64,000 nucleotides of DNA, from NCBI GenBank assembly GCA_001584585.1, contig LSYV01000005.1, forward strand, positions 3,904,106 to 3,968,105, written 5' to 3'. Source of the DNA: Gonium pectorale. Lineage: Eukaryota; Chlorophyta; Chlorophyceae; Chlamydomonadales; Volvocaceae. A program made the position numbers and the translations under genes. The notes beneath the pieces were generated by a model that searched no databases, had not been told where the DNA came from, and saw nothing but the letters and a program-made list of their open reading frames with translations. Below are positions 1-11,947 of the stretch, piece after piece (within the stretch, counting starts at the first letter, position 1; every line of letters begins with the position of its first letter).

Positions 1-3000
1 CTAAATTTCTTCTTGAGCGGGGGCTCTCAGTCGAATGGAGCTGCCGGAGACAGCTCCCGGCCCCAGCCGGCGTCCCTGCCGTCCGTAGAGCTTGGACGTC
101 CGACTGAGGTTTTCAGGCCCTACCAGGGCCTGAAGGCCCTGCTTAGGGCTGGGCCGGGGGGCATCGTCAGCGGAGGCAGTGCAGCCGGCGCAGGTCCGCT
201 GACGGCGGGCCCTTCGCTGGCTGGAGGGGGAGCCTTCCCTGCGGCTGGGCCGTCGTCTTTTGGAGCCTCAGCTCGGCCACCGCTGGGGGCCAGCGCGCGG
301 TACCAGCCGTACGGGAGACCGTGAGTATCAGCGAACGCGTGTTATCAGCCTGCGCCTGTGCTTGGTTCCGAAGGCACCTCCCACAGGGCCTGTGCGCGAC
401 TGGTGCATGAATTTGTCAGCAGAACTCATCTTCTTTATCAATATCAAGCTCCTGCCCAGCAGAAGTGCGGTTCCTGCTATCCAATTTAGAACTATACGGT
501 GCCAAGGGCCATGCTGACTTAGCATCGCATGTCCTCGGTCGCAGGGCCGGCAGGCCGCCGCGTCCAGGCATGGTTGGCGGGGCATTGCCTCCCGCTGGGA
601 CTGGCGTGGCTCAGCCGCGCCTGGCGTTGGGTGCGCCGGAGGCTGGAGTACAGGCCGCTACGGCAGACCAGGTGCAGCCTCTTGTGAACCAGCAGGCTTC
701 GTTTGCGGTGGCTGCAGCGCAGCTACCGCCACCGAATCTCCGCCCTCCCGTGCCCGCTGGAGCTATTCCAAAGGCTCCTGCTGGCAGCGTTCGCTTAGCT
801 CCGGGCCAGGTGGCCTTCGCATCAGGCAGGACGGGGACCCCGCTGCCGAAGTTCGGCCCTCTTGCCCCATCGACGGCTGCACAGCCGTCGCAGGGCCCAG
901 CGGCGGCACCTGGAGGCTTTCGGCCCCTTGCCGGAGCGGTTGCGGGCAAGCGGCAGCGCGATAGCCCCGTGGCGTCGCCGCTGATGGCGTCGGGCATTCG
1001 AAGCTTGTCGGGTGAGGGCAAGAGCGCAGCAGCGCTCCGCAGCGTGCACTAACGAGCTCGAGTTATCCGGTGGTTTGACTCTGCCCTACTCAAGTAGGGA
1101 AGTGTGGTGAAGGACTTGGTGTTCACCTGTGTCTCGCCTCTGTGTCCCACAGAGTTCAAGCGCCGGCGCCAGGCATTGCCGCAGCAGCCGCGGTCCATCC
1201 TGGCGGGGCTGTCTGCGCGCACGCCCCGCGGTGAGACGCCCGTGAACTCGGATGGCGAGCGGACGCCTGGGACAACCCCATCAGGAGCGGTAACTCCCGC
1301 TCCGGTGCCTGGCAGCGCCGTCGGGAAGGAGGTCCCGGCTACGGACACGGCCCGAAAGATCCTGGAAACGCTTGAGAACTACGCACGGGTGAGGTGCAAT
1401 TCGCTGTTGTTATCGATCATGTTGGTTGCAAATCGACTGTCTGTCATCTTCTGCTCGATTTACCTTCCCTAGTTTCTTGATGTAAGCTCTGCTTTTCCCG
1501 AACAGACGGGTGACAACGCGGCCGGTACGCCTCACCTCACGGGGCCCAAGGGCAACGCACAGTCGGGGATGCGCTCGCAGCCGCCAGGCAGCGGTTTACC
1601 CGGTCCGTTTATGCCGCCCCTGGACCGCTTAGACCAGAACCACTACGGCGGTACGCCGGCGGCTTCACCGAGCATGATGTCCGGTGCTGCGGGGTTCGTG
1701 TCGGGTGCAACACCGTCTCCGGCTGGTCTGACCGCCCATGCCGGCCATACACCCGGGCCACGAATGGGTGAGTCCTCTCTTGGTTGACGGTCAAGTTTGA
1801 TCACTCCTAAAAGGATTGTTAGCATGTCTTCAAACAACCGCCGCTTAATCCCTCGACCAAGCCAACTCTCGGCCGGTTGAGTTTCATGCGTGGCGGAAAG
1901 CACTCTTTGGAACGAGAGATTCGCTGACAACACCGAGCGGTTTCGGCCGTAATGAGTGTTTTCTGATAGTAGCTCTCGTGCAATTTAATGCAGTCGGCAC
2001 ATTGCATACTGCAGTCATTGGCGTTGACCCGCATTACCTTTTTGCTGTCTTCCATGCACGTCACGGCGGCATGGGCTGAATAATACTTGAAGATCTTTTT
2101 GTCACGGCCCTCGGCACCCTGCCCATTCCTTTCCACACAGTGCTGGACTTCCAGAGCCCTGCTGTGACGCCGCAAACTCGGCAGGCTGCCCAAAACGGCA
2201 ACGCGGCAGCGCCGCCCTCGGGTGCGGCCTTCACGCCGCTGCCGCTTAGCCCCATAGCGCTGCCGCCCTCCCAGCTGGCAGCCGATAGAACCGTTGCAGA
2301 TACCGCGCCCGTACCTGCCTCTCTTGCATCCGCGCCGGGTGCTGAGCTCAAGACTTGCACGGAACCGGTCCCGGCTCCGGGACCGGTCTCGCGGGGCCTC
2401 ATGGAGCCGCCTAGCAACAGCATCAGTGTGGCGGCGGCAGCCCCGAAGTTCGCTTTTAGTGACCCTGCAGCTCCGGCTGATCCGCGCCTGCGCCAAATAC
2501 ACAGCCTCGTGGGTAAGGCTGCCCTTGGAAATGGCGGCGAGAGCAGCGGCTTGAAGGCGCAGACCTTCGCATTCGAGGCGCCCTCTGTGGGCATCGAGCG
2601 GTCACTCGCCGCGGGAGAGGTCCCAGCGGCAGGCGCAGGGGAGTCTGCGCCGTCATATAAGAAGTCCCCTGCACCCGTTCACGACGAGGTGCGTGCTGAA
2701 GAGCGTTGTTTTCCCGTGTTGACATTTATACGCCGCCCTCACCAGCCGTGCCCTGTCTGTCCCTCCCTGCACTGTATATATGTTGCATCCAGAAGTGGCT
2801 GACAGGTTTTCAATCCAAACAGTTGGTGTCTTGATGGTTGTTTCCCATTTCGCAGGTCGTCAAGGCGGCCGCGGTGCCGCTGCCTGACGACGACGATGAG
2901 GACGGGGACGTAGCGCCGCAAGCAGGGGCGGAGCCGGCACCCGCACAGCTTGTCGCCGGTGGTGCCAGGCGCGTTGCCTTTGCAGAGCCGGAGGTGCCTA

Positions 3001-5281
3001 AGGATAAGAACGCTGACAAGACGCACGAGCAGCCTGCCAAGGTGAGCGATTTCAGTAGGCTACATCGTTAGGCTGCTCGGCGCCCAAGGACGGCTTTCCA
3101 AGTACGGTGCGTTCTTGGGCATTTTAAAGGCGCTGCAAAGCGCTAATCATGGTCTTCCATCGTTTACACGGTGGGCTGCGCGCAGCACATTGAGTACTTG
3201 CCGAACTGTCTGGTGCGCTGTCCGTGCTCTACCCGCAGGTCCCTCCCCCTTCTCCCATGGGGGCGTCCTTCACTGCCGACGCTGGCAACACGCCTTTCCG
3301 GCCGCCGGGAGGACAAGTTCCGCCTGAGACGCCGTCGGCCACGCCTGCGCCCCAGGTGCGATCCTAACTGTGTACATCATCTTGTGAACGGTCTTGTTGA
3401 CTCGGTGTGCATGCCGCATCCGAAGCGCTCGTTGTGATGTTATTGAGGTTGCCTTTGTGCCATGCAGGAAGCGCCAAAGTCTCAGCCGTTCCTCTTCGGC
3501 GCTGCGTCGGGCCCCGCGGCTACCGAGAAGGCCGCGCCAACTTTTGGGGCTAAGGCCGTGACGGGTGGCTTCAGCTTCGGCGTTCAGCCCGAGGCGGCTT
3601 CAACGCAGCCCACGGTGGCTGCAGATAAGCCGCCTGCCGAGGCTGCCAAGCCTGCAGCTGTTGGCTTCTCGTTTGGAGCGCCCCCTGCCGCCGCCACCAG
3701 TGCGAGCGCAGCCTCGCAGCCCGAGCCGTCGGCGGCGCCGGCCTTCGGTGGCAGCGCCGCTGCACCTTTCGGAAGTGCCGTGTCGATGGCCCCGGATGCT
3801 GCAGCAGCGCCCAAGCCGGCCATCGGGTTTACCTTCGGTGCAGCCACGCCCGCAGCAGGCGCTGCTTCCAGCGCCTCGGGAGCCGCTTCAGTGGACGCTA
3901 CAACCGCTCCGAGCGTCGCTCCTCAATCGTCTGCGGCGCCGGCGATGACCTTTGGCGCGAGCGCGCCTTCCTTCGGCAGCATTCCTGCTTTGTCAGCTGC
4001 TGCTGCACCGGCGAGCGGCCTACCGGCTTTATCTGCCAACACGGCAGGGGCCGTCTTCGGCGCGTCGACCTCCAACGCACCTTCTGCACCCAGCGCCATG
4101 TTCACCTTCGGTGCGGCCGCAAGCGCGCCCGCGGCCAGCGCACCCGCAGCTGCAAGTGCGGCCGCGCCAATGTTCACATTCGGCGCTGGTGCATCTGCTG
4201 CTAGCTCTGCCGCCGCGGCATCCGTCAGCTTTGGGTCTCCACTGCCGGCTAGTATGGCGTCCTCAGCTCCCAGCTTTGGAAGCTCCCAGCCTGCTGCTGG
4301 CTTCGGATCTGGCTTTGGCAGTTCGGGGGCCGCTCCGTCTTCGGGCTTCAGCTTCGGTGTGCAAGCTCCGGCAGCGACTGGCCAGCCTGGCGCCAGCGTG
4401 CCTGCGAGCAGTGGCGGGTTCGGGGGTCAACCTGCAGCGGCCAACCCGACGCCATCTTTCTCGTTTGGTGCTGGCGCATGTGAGTACATTGTGCATTATG
4501 TTCTGATTGGCAGCACGTCTAGAATTCATTAATATCTTAAGCGTCTCTTAATGCAAATTTGCTTCCCAAGCCAGGGGGCAATAGGGCTTGGCGTGTCTGT
4601 TCCAACTGTTACTCATTTGTCTAAGTATTTGCCTTTGCAGCTGCGCCCTCGTTCGGGGCCCCGACGACCGCGCCATCTTTTGGCGCAGCACCGACTTCGC
4701 AGCCGGCGTTCGGCGCGGCGGCACCTGCATTCGGCGCTGGCAACGCCGGCAACCCATTTGCAGCGAGTGCTCCTGCATTCGGCGCTGCAGCGGCGGCGTC
4801 TTCCTTCGGCGCGGCGACAGCGGGCTCGGGCCCTGCATTCGGCGCGCCGGCTGCAACACCTGCCGCCCCGACTTTCGGAGGAGGGTTTGCAGCGCAAAAT
4901 GGGAGCAGCGCGCCGGCTGCCTCGTCAGGCATGTTCACATTTGGCGGTGGCGCGGCCCAGTCCAGCGGCTTCGGCACCGCGCAGCAGAGTGTTCCGACGT
5001 TTGGCGCGCCTGGCGGTGCAGCGCCGTCTTTCGGCATGGCACCAGCGCCCGCTGCTGGTGGGTTTGGCGCAGGTGCCCCAGCGTTCGGCGCGGCAGCGCC
5101 TGGCGGGTTCGGCGCGCCGGCTCCTGGCGGGTTCGGGGGAGCCGCCGGGTTCGGGGCCCAACCCGCTTTCGGAGGTGCGCCTCCGTCGCCAGGTGGCGAC
5201 GCAGGCGGAGGCTTCTCGCTTGGAGTCGGTGAGCCCAAGGATCGCAAACGCGTCAAGGCCCGGCGCCACGGCGGCCACTAG
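1..5281 (+). CDS. FG-repeat nucleoporin, NUP1/NUP136 (NUP153-like), 5' partial
   Basis: Exons fitted by GT-AG sites and matching phase: up to 320, 545-1011, 1153-1388, 1506-1767, 2141-2688, 2856-3041, 3239-3355, 3468-4479, 4641-5281 (TAG). That gives about 1259 codons, with the start outside the window. The last two exons hold dozens of FG repeats (FGA, SFG, FTFG, FGxPxF) in an Ala/Ser/Pro-rich disordered background, the phase that transport receptors pass through in the nuclear pore. Exon 3 encodes TARKILETLENYA, which resembles the short conserved helix of NUP153 and plant NUP1. The protein ends in a basic tail (KDRKRVKARRHGGH), as plant NUP1/NUP136 proteins do, probably for nuclear-basket or membrane contact. 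Exon 6 has an acidic stretch. The family assignment rests on the FG pattern plus these two motifs; another FG nucleoporin is possible. Confidence 0.85.
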
Positions 5282-6564
5282 CAGCATGGCGCAGACTCGC
5301 ATCCGTGATGCGCGGTGTATGCAGGAGTGAAATGTGCGAGAGTGGTATGCAGGAGCTCAGATATTCCGTGTCGCTACTTGTGCGCGCTCTTCAGAGGTTG
5401 CAAGCGTCGCAGACCGGACATTACCGCAGCCAGGGTTTGCTCATTCCAGGGCAGTGTCCAGGGCAGCGCAGTCAAGTATCATAGTGCGCTGTGCTCAGCT
5501 CGCTGCGCTACGTAGGGTTGCAGGATTGACGGAATTTGACACAAGTATGTACTAGGCTGGGGTGATGTCCTGGCATTGCCAGTCCCTGGCGTAGATCTAA
5601 CTTCGCAGAGGGTGTTTGGCAGGTTATCGTGCTAAGGTTTCCACGCTGGCAGGAGTACGGAAAAGGGATTTAGGATGACGTCCATGGTGCCCTTCGTCTT
5701 GCCATTCGCGGCTCTGGGTTCTGGGCCATGTCCATTTGACATTTTCGGGTCTACTCTGCTGGATGACATCGGATTAGCCTGGTCAGCGAAGATAAACGCA
5801 TGGCAATTTTGTTCGTATGCAGTGGGTCTCTTGTGCCAAAGTGCGTTACGACCGCACGCCCGGACGTGCCGCTTTCAAGTTCCGTGGCGTCGTCCTCGCT
5901 CCGATGGGCAGCGTCCTTGAGTTGGGACGCAACTGCCGCGGTTTAACGACTTTCTCCCTCTCCTTGGCTCTCTCCTTTGCGACCAGCAACACGGACCGCC
6001 CATACGACCATCCCGTTTGGTAGGGCATGCCAGGCCTGTTCCCTGCACACAGTAGCGAAAAGCAACTCTTTCGCAACGCTGGTGAAGTACGTTGGCATAC
6101 GAATGTCTGCTGACCAGCGCAGCTAAAGGAGGTGCGAGCAGCATTCCAGTATCAATGCCGGTATGTGTGGCAGCAAGGGTACATGACAATCACCCCATTG
6201 CCCGGTGCCCTGCATGTCGCAGGGTGCCTCTCAGGGCCAGGATGCCCTATGGAATTCACTGGGCTTCGCGCTCTGCTGGCCAGAGGGACCTCCTTGCCCA
6301 ACGCCGCTAAATACCTGCTTCGGCTGCGCCCATTGCGCGCATTTCTGCTCAGTGCGCTCCCATTCCGATCCGAGCGCTTCACGCTCGGATGTGGGCTTTG
6401 TGGATCTGCGGCCAGCGGACCTGGAGCTGGGCACTGGGCCCCTTGAGGTGGAGTGGTGGTGGGACGGTCACGCAGGCTACGAAGTCTCTTGAACCGTGCC
6501 ATCTAGGCGTTAAGGAAACCGCCCTGACACCCGCATACGACAAGCGTACGGTAAGCACACGGTT
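5282..6564. other. Intergenic region after the nucleoporin
   Basis: This holds the nucleoporin 3' untranslated region and then sequence without a convincing gene. Open frames at 5817-6023 (+) and 6205-6492 (+) have some protein-like composition; the second ends in a Trp-rich stretch (EVEWWWDGHAGYE). Neither has a recognisable domain or clear splice partners, so neither is called. They may be decayed mobile-element or isolated exon sequence. Confidence 0.4.
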
Positions 6565-7087
6565 GTTTAGATGTTAACATTCAGCCTGGCTATCTTCCGT
6601 CGGGGCGATTCGTTTGGCCCGACGAAAAACCTTGAAACTCGACGCGTCCGGGGACGCCCTCGGAATGGGCATTTTTCGTCCGTTCCATAGGTGGAGCCCC
6701 TTTCCGGGGCTGGGTTTTTCCGTTAGAGCACCCCTTCTTCCGGCCAGCCTTGCTATCTTAATTAGGATGTTTAAATCGGCCTGGATTTTGGACCCGTTTT
6801 TCCTAATTAGGGATACGTGTCAATTACGCGGGTTTTGCAATAGAAGACAGCCCAGGGGCAGGGGAAATGCGCAGATCCCTTGTAAATTGCCCCGGGATAC
6901 GTGCCCCATGAACACTCCATGCCCTTCAGCCGAGTTGGAATTACGCAGGCTCCTAATTACCTCTAATGGACGATAGCAAGGCTGCTTCCGGTCCCCACTT
7001 TTCGTCTGGGCCCGCCCCAGCAGGTTTTAAGATAGCCAGTCTGACATTCACATTGGAGCACAGCAGAGGGCGGGGTTAACATCTAAC
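6565..7087. mobile_element. Non-autonomous inverted-repeat (MITE-like) element
   Basis: The left end reads TTTAGATGTTAAC (about 6566-6578) and the right end is its inverse, GTTAACATCTAAC (7075-7087). A second inverted match lies inside: CTGGCTATCTT near 6585 and AAGATAGCCAG near 7029. A third pair lies around the ACGAAAA motifs at about 6623 and 7000. The interior is more AT-rich than its surroundings, with several AATTAGG motifs, and has no long coding frame. This fits a DNA-transposon-derived or foldback element of about 520 bases. Target-site duplication was not resolved, so the ends are approximate. Confidence 0.55.
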
Positions 7088-7124
7088 GGACGGCGGTGGC
7101 GTCCCGTCCTGGTATATTGCATCC

Positions 7125-7412
7125 TTGCCGAGTTGCGTTCCGTATGCGCTTTTCCTGGCGCTTTCTATCTCGGGGCCTTCACCAGTACACCAATTTTCGC
7201 CCAGCGGACTGGCGCGGTGTGACGGCCACACCTCCTGGATGCTGACGGCCTGGCACGAGGAGGGCGCGGACCGGGCTGGCGCGTGGGTGCAGGATCAGGC
7301 GGGGGCACCTGGGGCTACATGCGTTGGATTCTACCTTCGCGGAGTACGGGTAGGCGTTGGCTCGGGGGATGAGTACCACAGCTGCCTTGTGGACAAAGAT
7401 GCGAAAGAATAA
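7125..7412 (+). other. Unassigned open reading frame
   Basis: An open frame of 95 codons with balanced composition in its second half (HTSWMLTAWHEEGADRAG, then VGSGDEYHSCLVDKDAKE before the stop). The first ATG in frame is well inside, near 7237. No domain is recognised. The stop directly abuts a copy of the dispersed repeat at about 7405-7520. It could be the last exon of a small gene or part of a mobile element. Confidence 0.25.
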
Positions 7413-7520
7413 AGACAGAGACAGGGATGCTACCCCGACGGACATACACACTCGGAGGTGCGACGTTTCCAGAAGGGCGTCTGGTCACAAGGCATGGCGG
7501 AAGCGACGAGCAGACCAGAC
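7405..7520 (-). repeat. Dispersed short repeat family, copy a
   Basis: Read on the minus strand this matches the plus-strand copies at 29840-29970 and 45905-46020: a CATGCC segment, then CTTCTGGAAACGTCGCACC, a GTGTGTATGTCCGT core, a pyrimidine-rich segment and a run rich in T. It is diverged but colinear with the others. Confidence 0.6.
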
Positions 7521-7984
7521 CTCTTCATTCGGGCCACCGGCGAAGTTACTTGGCGAGCAAAACCCAGTACGATATGGATGTGGAAGGCCCGGCGGGCACG
7601 GCCAGGGGTTACTACACCCACGTGCGCCCAGCACATTTCTGGAGGTGCGGACAGGCAGGCCGGCAAGCGCAGTGACGCGCGCAACTCCACGTTCCTACTC
7701 ATAGGTATACATACTGCCGCTAGGCGTTACGGCTGGGTGGGCTGGGTGTACGCGGCGCGCCAGGTACTGACCAGGGGAGACCACTTGTCCAACCGGGCCA
7801 CTGACACGGGTATGTACGGCAATGATTGTTGTTTGTAGTCTCGTGAGTTGAAGGCTTCCAGGCAACCACTCACATCCTTGCTGTCGCTGATGTCGAGCAG
7901 CAGATGCACCGCCTCTCAACAGCTGTCTTAACTTAACCCACTCGCAGCGTCGGCAAACTCCTGTATTGCAGCCTGAAATACAGT

Positions 7985-8867
7985 ATGGTCTGCCAGGCAT
8001 GTGAAAAGAAGCTTGCGAAGGTTCGTCGTTGACCCGCTCAGCACATTGCGCAGCGACAGACCTCTGTAGCTATAGAGCGTGTCCATCAATGCAGGTCGCA
8101 TGTCCTGAAAAGTGGCGGGAAACAAAAGGGGACAAGCAGGGCGAGAGCAGCGGGAGAAAGGTTAACGAGAACAAGCTGCTAACTGGAGCCAAAAGGTAGG
8201 CCCGGCCGTGGCGTCGTTGCGTGTCAGCTATGGTGGTGTTGCCAATTAGCTCCTGGCTTGCATGGCTTAGCGGCCCCGCGGGTCACTAGTTCGTGGCAAT
8301 CGGCTCGGCAGAACGCGGGCCTGGTGGCCGATGTCCCAGTGTTCTACTGGGTAGGGCACGGGGGGTGATGACGGGAACGGGCGGTGCAAGTGCGACTTGT
8401 CTAGGTCCGGCAATGTCATAGAAGGGTCTCCGGCTCCTCACACCGGCCTCCTCTCCCCGACTGCCCCGTAGGTACCAGCCATACGATAAGAAATGCCGTA
8501 CTTGCAAGCAGGTGAGACCTCTTCGCTTTATGCCTCTGCTCCAGAGCCCCAGGCGCACCTACCCTGCTTCTCTCCCACTCCTTTCAGAAGCTCCACCAGG
8601 ATGGCCTCTACTGTCAAGGCTGCGCCTACGTCAAGGGTACGTTCATGCGTTGGCCTGGCCTCCAGCCGCCAAGGGCTATCGTCGCGTGGCTGCGAGGCAC
8701 AGTGTCGCCGGCATTGATCCAGTGTCACTCTGCCGCTGAAACAAAGCACGATCTACATGCAACATGACACGGCCCTCCCCCCCCGCCCCCCGGCCCCCAC
8801 AGGCCTGTGCTCGATGTGCGGCAAGCAGCTCCTTGACGTGTCGAAGTACAAGCAGAGCGCTTCGTGA
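7985..8867 (+). CDS. CRIPT: CRIPT, cysteine-rich PDZ-binding-type zinc protein
   Basis: Five exons join in frame: 7985-8020, 8095-8195, 8472-8511, 8588-8636 and 8803-8867 (TGA). The product is about 96 residues, the usual CRIPT length. Exon 1 gives MVCQACEKKLAK, exon 2 begins VACPEKW and contains SSGRKVNENKLL, exon 3 gives KKCRTCKQ, exon 4 LYCQGCAY, and exon 5 CSMCGKQLLDVSKYKQSAS. These follow the conserved CRIPT pattern throughout, including the paired CxxC motifs that bind zinc and the C-terminal YKQ tail. CRIPT is an almost universal eukaryotic protein linked to the minor spliceosome, and in animals to PSD-95. The exons are 36-101 bases long, so ordinary ORF searches miss the gene. The first intron begins GTTCGT, a weak but valid donor. 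Confidence 0.93.
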
Positions 8868-10419
8868 GCGGCTGCTCGTGACTCTTCTATCGGGCTATAC
8901 GACCGCCATAGCCGGGTGTTGAATTCGCAGCTGCTCGCTCACCGCAACGTGCTGCAGGGCGGGCTGTGCATGTAGCAGGCTACCCGAAAGGCGCACGGAG
9001 GTGACACAACGGAGGGGGGCGCTCAACGGAGAGGGGGCGCTCGACGGAGTGGGGCATTAGCTACGCTAAACGCGATGCATTGCCGTCTGGGCTGAAATGC
9101 ACACGGGGGCTGCGCTGAGAGGTGTGGCAGGATGCGAGCCTCCGGAAGCCGTTCTTACGGAGGCTCCTGAGGCATTGCAGAGGGTCACACGGCCCATTGA
9201 CTGGTCAGTTCGTGCTATGGTGAGCTTACCGGCGCACTTACTGTGCCATACGCGTCGAAGGCTCCTTTTGTAGGCAGGGCGCTGTTGCGGGCTGCGTGGG
9301 GGGGGGGGGTGCGCGCAGGGCATAAGATTGCGGGGGCCTGACGAGGCTGTTGCGGAGACTCGACGTGCCGTTAGTCTTTGCTACTTTGCTTCGTGGCCAT
9401 ACAACGGACCGTGAGGGACAACTGTCGTGCCAACGGTATGAGGATCGATGCTCTCGGCGTGTACAACAGCACCGTATGGTATACGACGTGGATTGTTAAC
9501 CACTGGGGGTATGGGGCACACCAATGGCTGAATTGTGAAATGCTGTGTGGTTTGAAGGCCCGTTGTCAGGCCTGGGCCGTGCCCGCACCAAGGGGACCGT
9601 GCAGTTATGTACGAAGATAGGTTCTTATGGTTTTCCACTTTGAGGTGTAGGCTTACTGTGGAGCGTGTGCCATCTAACCTTTATGTACTACAAGTGAACT
9701 GCGAGACACCAGTCATAAGGGCGGCCAGTACCAGTATTCTTGCCGGCCCGTGCCTGGAAGGAAGCCGGATGTGCCTTTGACATGACGTTGTGCGCATGTT
9801 CCAGTACCCATGGCTACCTGCTAACGTATGTATGCAGCATGCAGCCCATACCTGTACGCCCACTTCGGGAACGGCCCATTACCTAGCTGGGAGTATGATA
9901 TACGAAATCGAGTGTTCGCCGGCGATTCACACAGGGTTCGGAGCTGCACATTACGACGCCGTCATTGACCAGTAAAGCACATTCCCTGTCGACGCCTTGC
10001 TGAAACGTCGGTGTGCGGTTACCCGAAGGCCTTGGACAAACAAACCTTTTCATAGTTTACATTACTGGCTGCGCACCGCCGTACATGACGGGCACGTAGC
10101 GGTCAATCGGTCGTTGCGCCTACACACAGCCTGACAATGACATCCACATCTGCGGCCAGCTGGCAGCTCACGTTCTTTGCAGCTATAACCGCATCACACA
10201 CGTGAACGTAGTCGGACCCCAAACTAAACGGCCAAGAGAAGCAACCAATAGCCTAGCACGACCACGACCACAACCTTCCCGCGCCTGTACACTTACAACA
10301 CAACTATGACAGAGCGCTCCCGACAGCTCGGACGAAGCGCAGCAGCAAGGCCGCCGTGGCTGCCCTGTAGCTATGCCAGCGTGCGCAGCGCGGGCCCAGC
10401 ACCCCTGCAGCCCGAACCC
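8868..10419. other. Intergenic region between CRIPT and ASH2
   Basis: No gene is supported here. It contains a ten-base G run near 9300, a short GGGGGCGCTC direct repeat at 9010-9050, and the 3' ends of CRIPT (from the left) and ASH2 (from the right), which are convergent. Confidence 0.5.
10293..10297 (-). terminator. TGTAA polyadenylation signal of ASH2
   Basis: TTACA on the plus strand is TGTAA on the minus strand, 123 bases past the ASH2 stop. TGTAA is the standard poly(A) signal of chlamydomonad algae. A five-base motif occurs by chance, but the distance is right. Confidence 0.5.
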
Positions 10420-11532
10420 TCACGACCCGCCGCCGTTGTTCGCCGTGAGGACGCCTCGCCCAGCAGCCGCCATTGCCGCTGCCGCGGCTGCCGCCGTCAG
10501 GTCTGAGCTGGCGCCCATTACCGCCAGCAGGGACGGGTCCATGCCCGGCCACATGCCCGGCAGCGGCGCTCCCAGCACCATGCCCGCCGAGCCCTGCATG
10601 TCCACGTCGGCTGCGAGTGGCAGCGGCAGCTCCGGCTGCGGCGCCGGCAGCGGCGTCGCCAGGTCGCACACTGGCATGGCGGGCGGGCAGCCCTCCGGCT
10701 GCGGCGCCGGGTACTGGAACATGGGCCCGAAGTTGACGCTGACCGTCGCGCCCTCAGACTGCTCTGGCATCGTGTACAGAGAGACCGCGGGGTAGTACGT
10801 GCCCTCGTTGAAGTCCCGGAACGCGACACCCTGATACTGGCCGTTGACGCTGAAGGCGATGACGCTGCCGGGCAGCGGCTCCGGGTCAGGCTCCACGTCC
10901 TCGATGCGCATCCACCTTCCCTTGTACTTGGCGTACTCGTTACCCTGCGGCTCCAGCGTCCGCCCGCCCTTGGGCAGGTAGATGTACATGCCGATGACGT
11001 CCCCTTCGCTGAATGGCTGGCCGAAGGGCTCGCGCAGGCCGTTGCTGACCTTGCTGCCATCGACGTCGCGGTAGCTGAAGCCGAACGTGTCGTAGCCCAC
11101 GGGCGCCTGCAGCTCCGCCTTGCGCGTACACCAGCCGACGCGGCAGTGGCCGGTCTTCCCGGTGTGCACGACGCGCACCTCGCAGTACAACGCGCCCTCA
11201 TGTGTGCCGTGGCTGCCGCGCGCGGTGCGGAAGCCCTTGTGGCCCGTCACGCTGAGCCGGTCCTCGCTGAGCTGCAGCTGCGCGGCCTTGTACACCTTGG
11301 AGATCAGCACCTTGTGCGGGTCGTCATGACCATCTTTGGGGGCGCCCTCGTAGCGAAGGCGGACGAGGTTTATCTTCTCCTTGACCTCCACCTCCTCTGC
11401 CTGGGGCAGTGGCCTGCCCGGGCCCTGGCGCCGCCGGCCCGCCTTGGCGTCATTCTGCGACTGCTGCTTCTTTGAGCGGCCCGGTGCTGATGCTCCGGCA
11501 TCCGCAGCGACGGTGCGCGCGCGATCGCTCAT
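10420..11532 (-). CDS. ASH2/TRAUCO-like SPRY-domain subunit of the COMPASS H3K4 methyltransferase
   Basis: A single exon of 370 codons with its ATG at 11532. Residues about 1-45 are basic and disordered (KKQQSQNDAKAGRRRQGPGR). A SPRY domain spans about 85-285. Family landmarks are LSVTGHKGFRTARGSHG, the VGYDTFGFSYRD segment, FSEGDVIGMYIYLP, VNGQYQGVAFRDFNEGTYYPA and VSVNFGPMF; all line up with animal ASH2L and Arabidopsis TRAUCO. In ASH2 this domain contacts RbBP5 and DPY30 and stimulates SET1/MLL methylation of histone H3 Lys4. The N-terminal winged-helix/PHD part of animal ASH2L is absent, as in plants. The tail after residue 290 is Pro/Ala-rich. It shares a 415-base divergent promoter region with PRP39. 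It is one of the few intronless genes in the window. Confidence 0.9.
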   Translation of the reverse strand: MSDRARTVAADAGASAPGRSKKQQSQNDAKAGRRRQGPGRPLPQAEEVEVKEKINLVRLRYEGAPKDGHDDPHKVLISKVYKAAQLQLSEDRLSVTGHKGFRTARGSHGTHEGALYCEVRVVHTGKTGHCRVGWCTRKAELQAPVGYDTFGFSYRDVDGSKVSNGLREPFGQPFSEGDVIGMYIYLPKGGRTLEPQGNEYAKYKGRWMRIEDVEPDPEPLPGSVIAFSVNGQYQGVAFRDFNEGTYYPAVSLYTMPEQSEGATVSVNFGPMFQYPAPQPEGCPPAMPVCDLATPLPAPQPELPLPLAADVDMQGSAGMVLGAPLPGMWPGMDPSLLAVMGASSDLTAAAAAAAMAAAGRGVLTANNGGGS

Positions 11533-11947
11533 CTGCCGCGATGACGCTCTACGAGGACGCCATCTGATACAGGTGAAGTATGTAGGGAACGGCTCGCGCA
11601 GAGACGATCAGCGTTCCAAAGAGGACAAGGCTCTGGCGCAGCTCGCGGGCTGCTTTCTTCTTGTCGGGACGGCGAGGAGGGGCGAACATCCTGGAATGGA
11701 TGATGAGACACTGATTATCGCTAGACACTTGATGAAATTTGCAAACCGTCCTGCCCTGGTTCGGGCGGCTTGTTTACGACACAGCTCTAATTCCTCAAAG
11801 GAATTCCTGACATCAATCACTCCTGATCACTCCAAAGCTGCTTTATCTGAACATTATAGTTTGCGTTCCAATTACTGAACGAATTTTCGCGGGGATCGGC
11901 TGACCAGCGCAGCGCTCACAAAGGAGCCCTAGGGTGCCTTGGGCGCC
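11533..11947. promoter_or_regulatory. Shared upstream region of ASH2 (-) and PRP39 (+)
   Basis: The two start codons are 415 bases apart and face away from each other, so both 5' untranslated regions and core promoters must lie here unless upstream non-coding exons exist. The stretch is AT-richer than its surroundings. No specific box is identified. Confidence 0.5.

Noticed and set aside
3584..5256. Ala/Pro-rich minus-strand frames opposite the FG repeats
   Set aside because: Shadows of the repetitive GC-rich nucleoporin exons.
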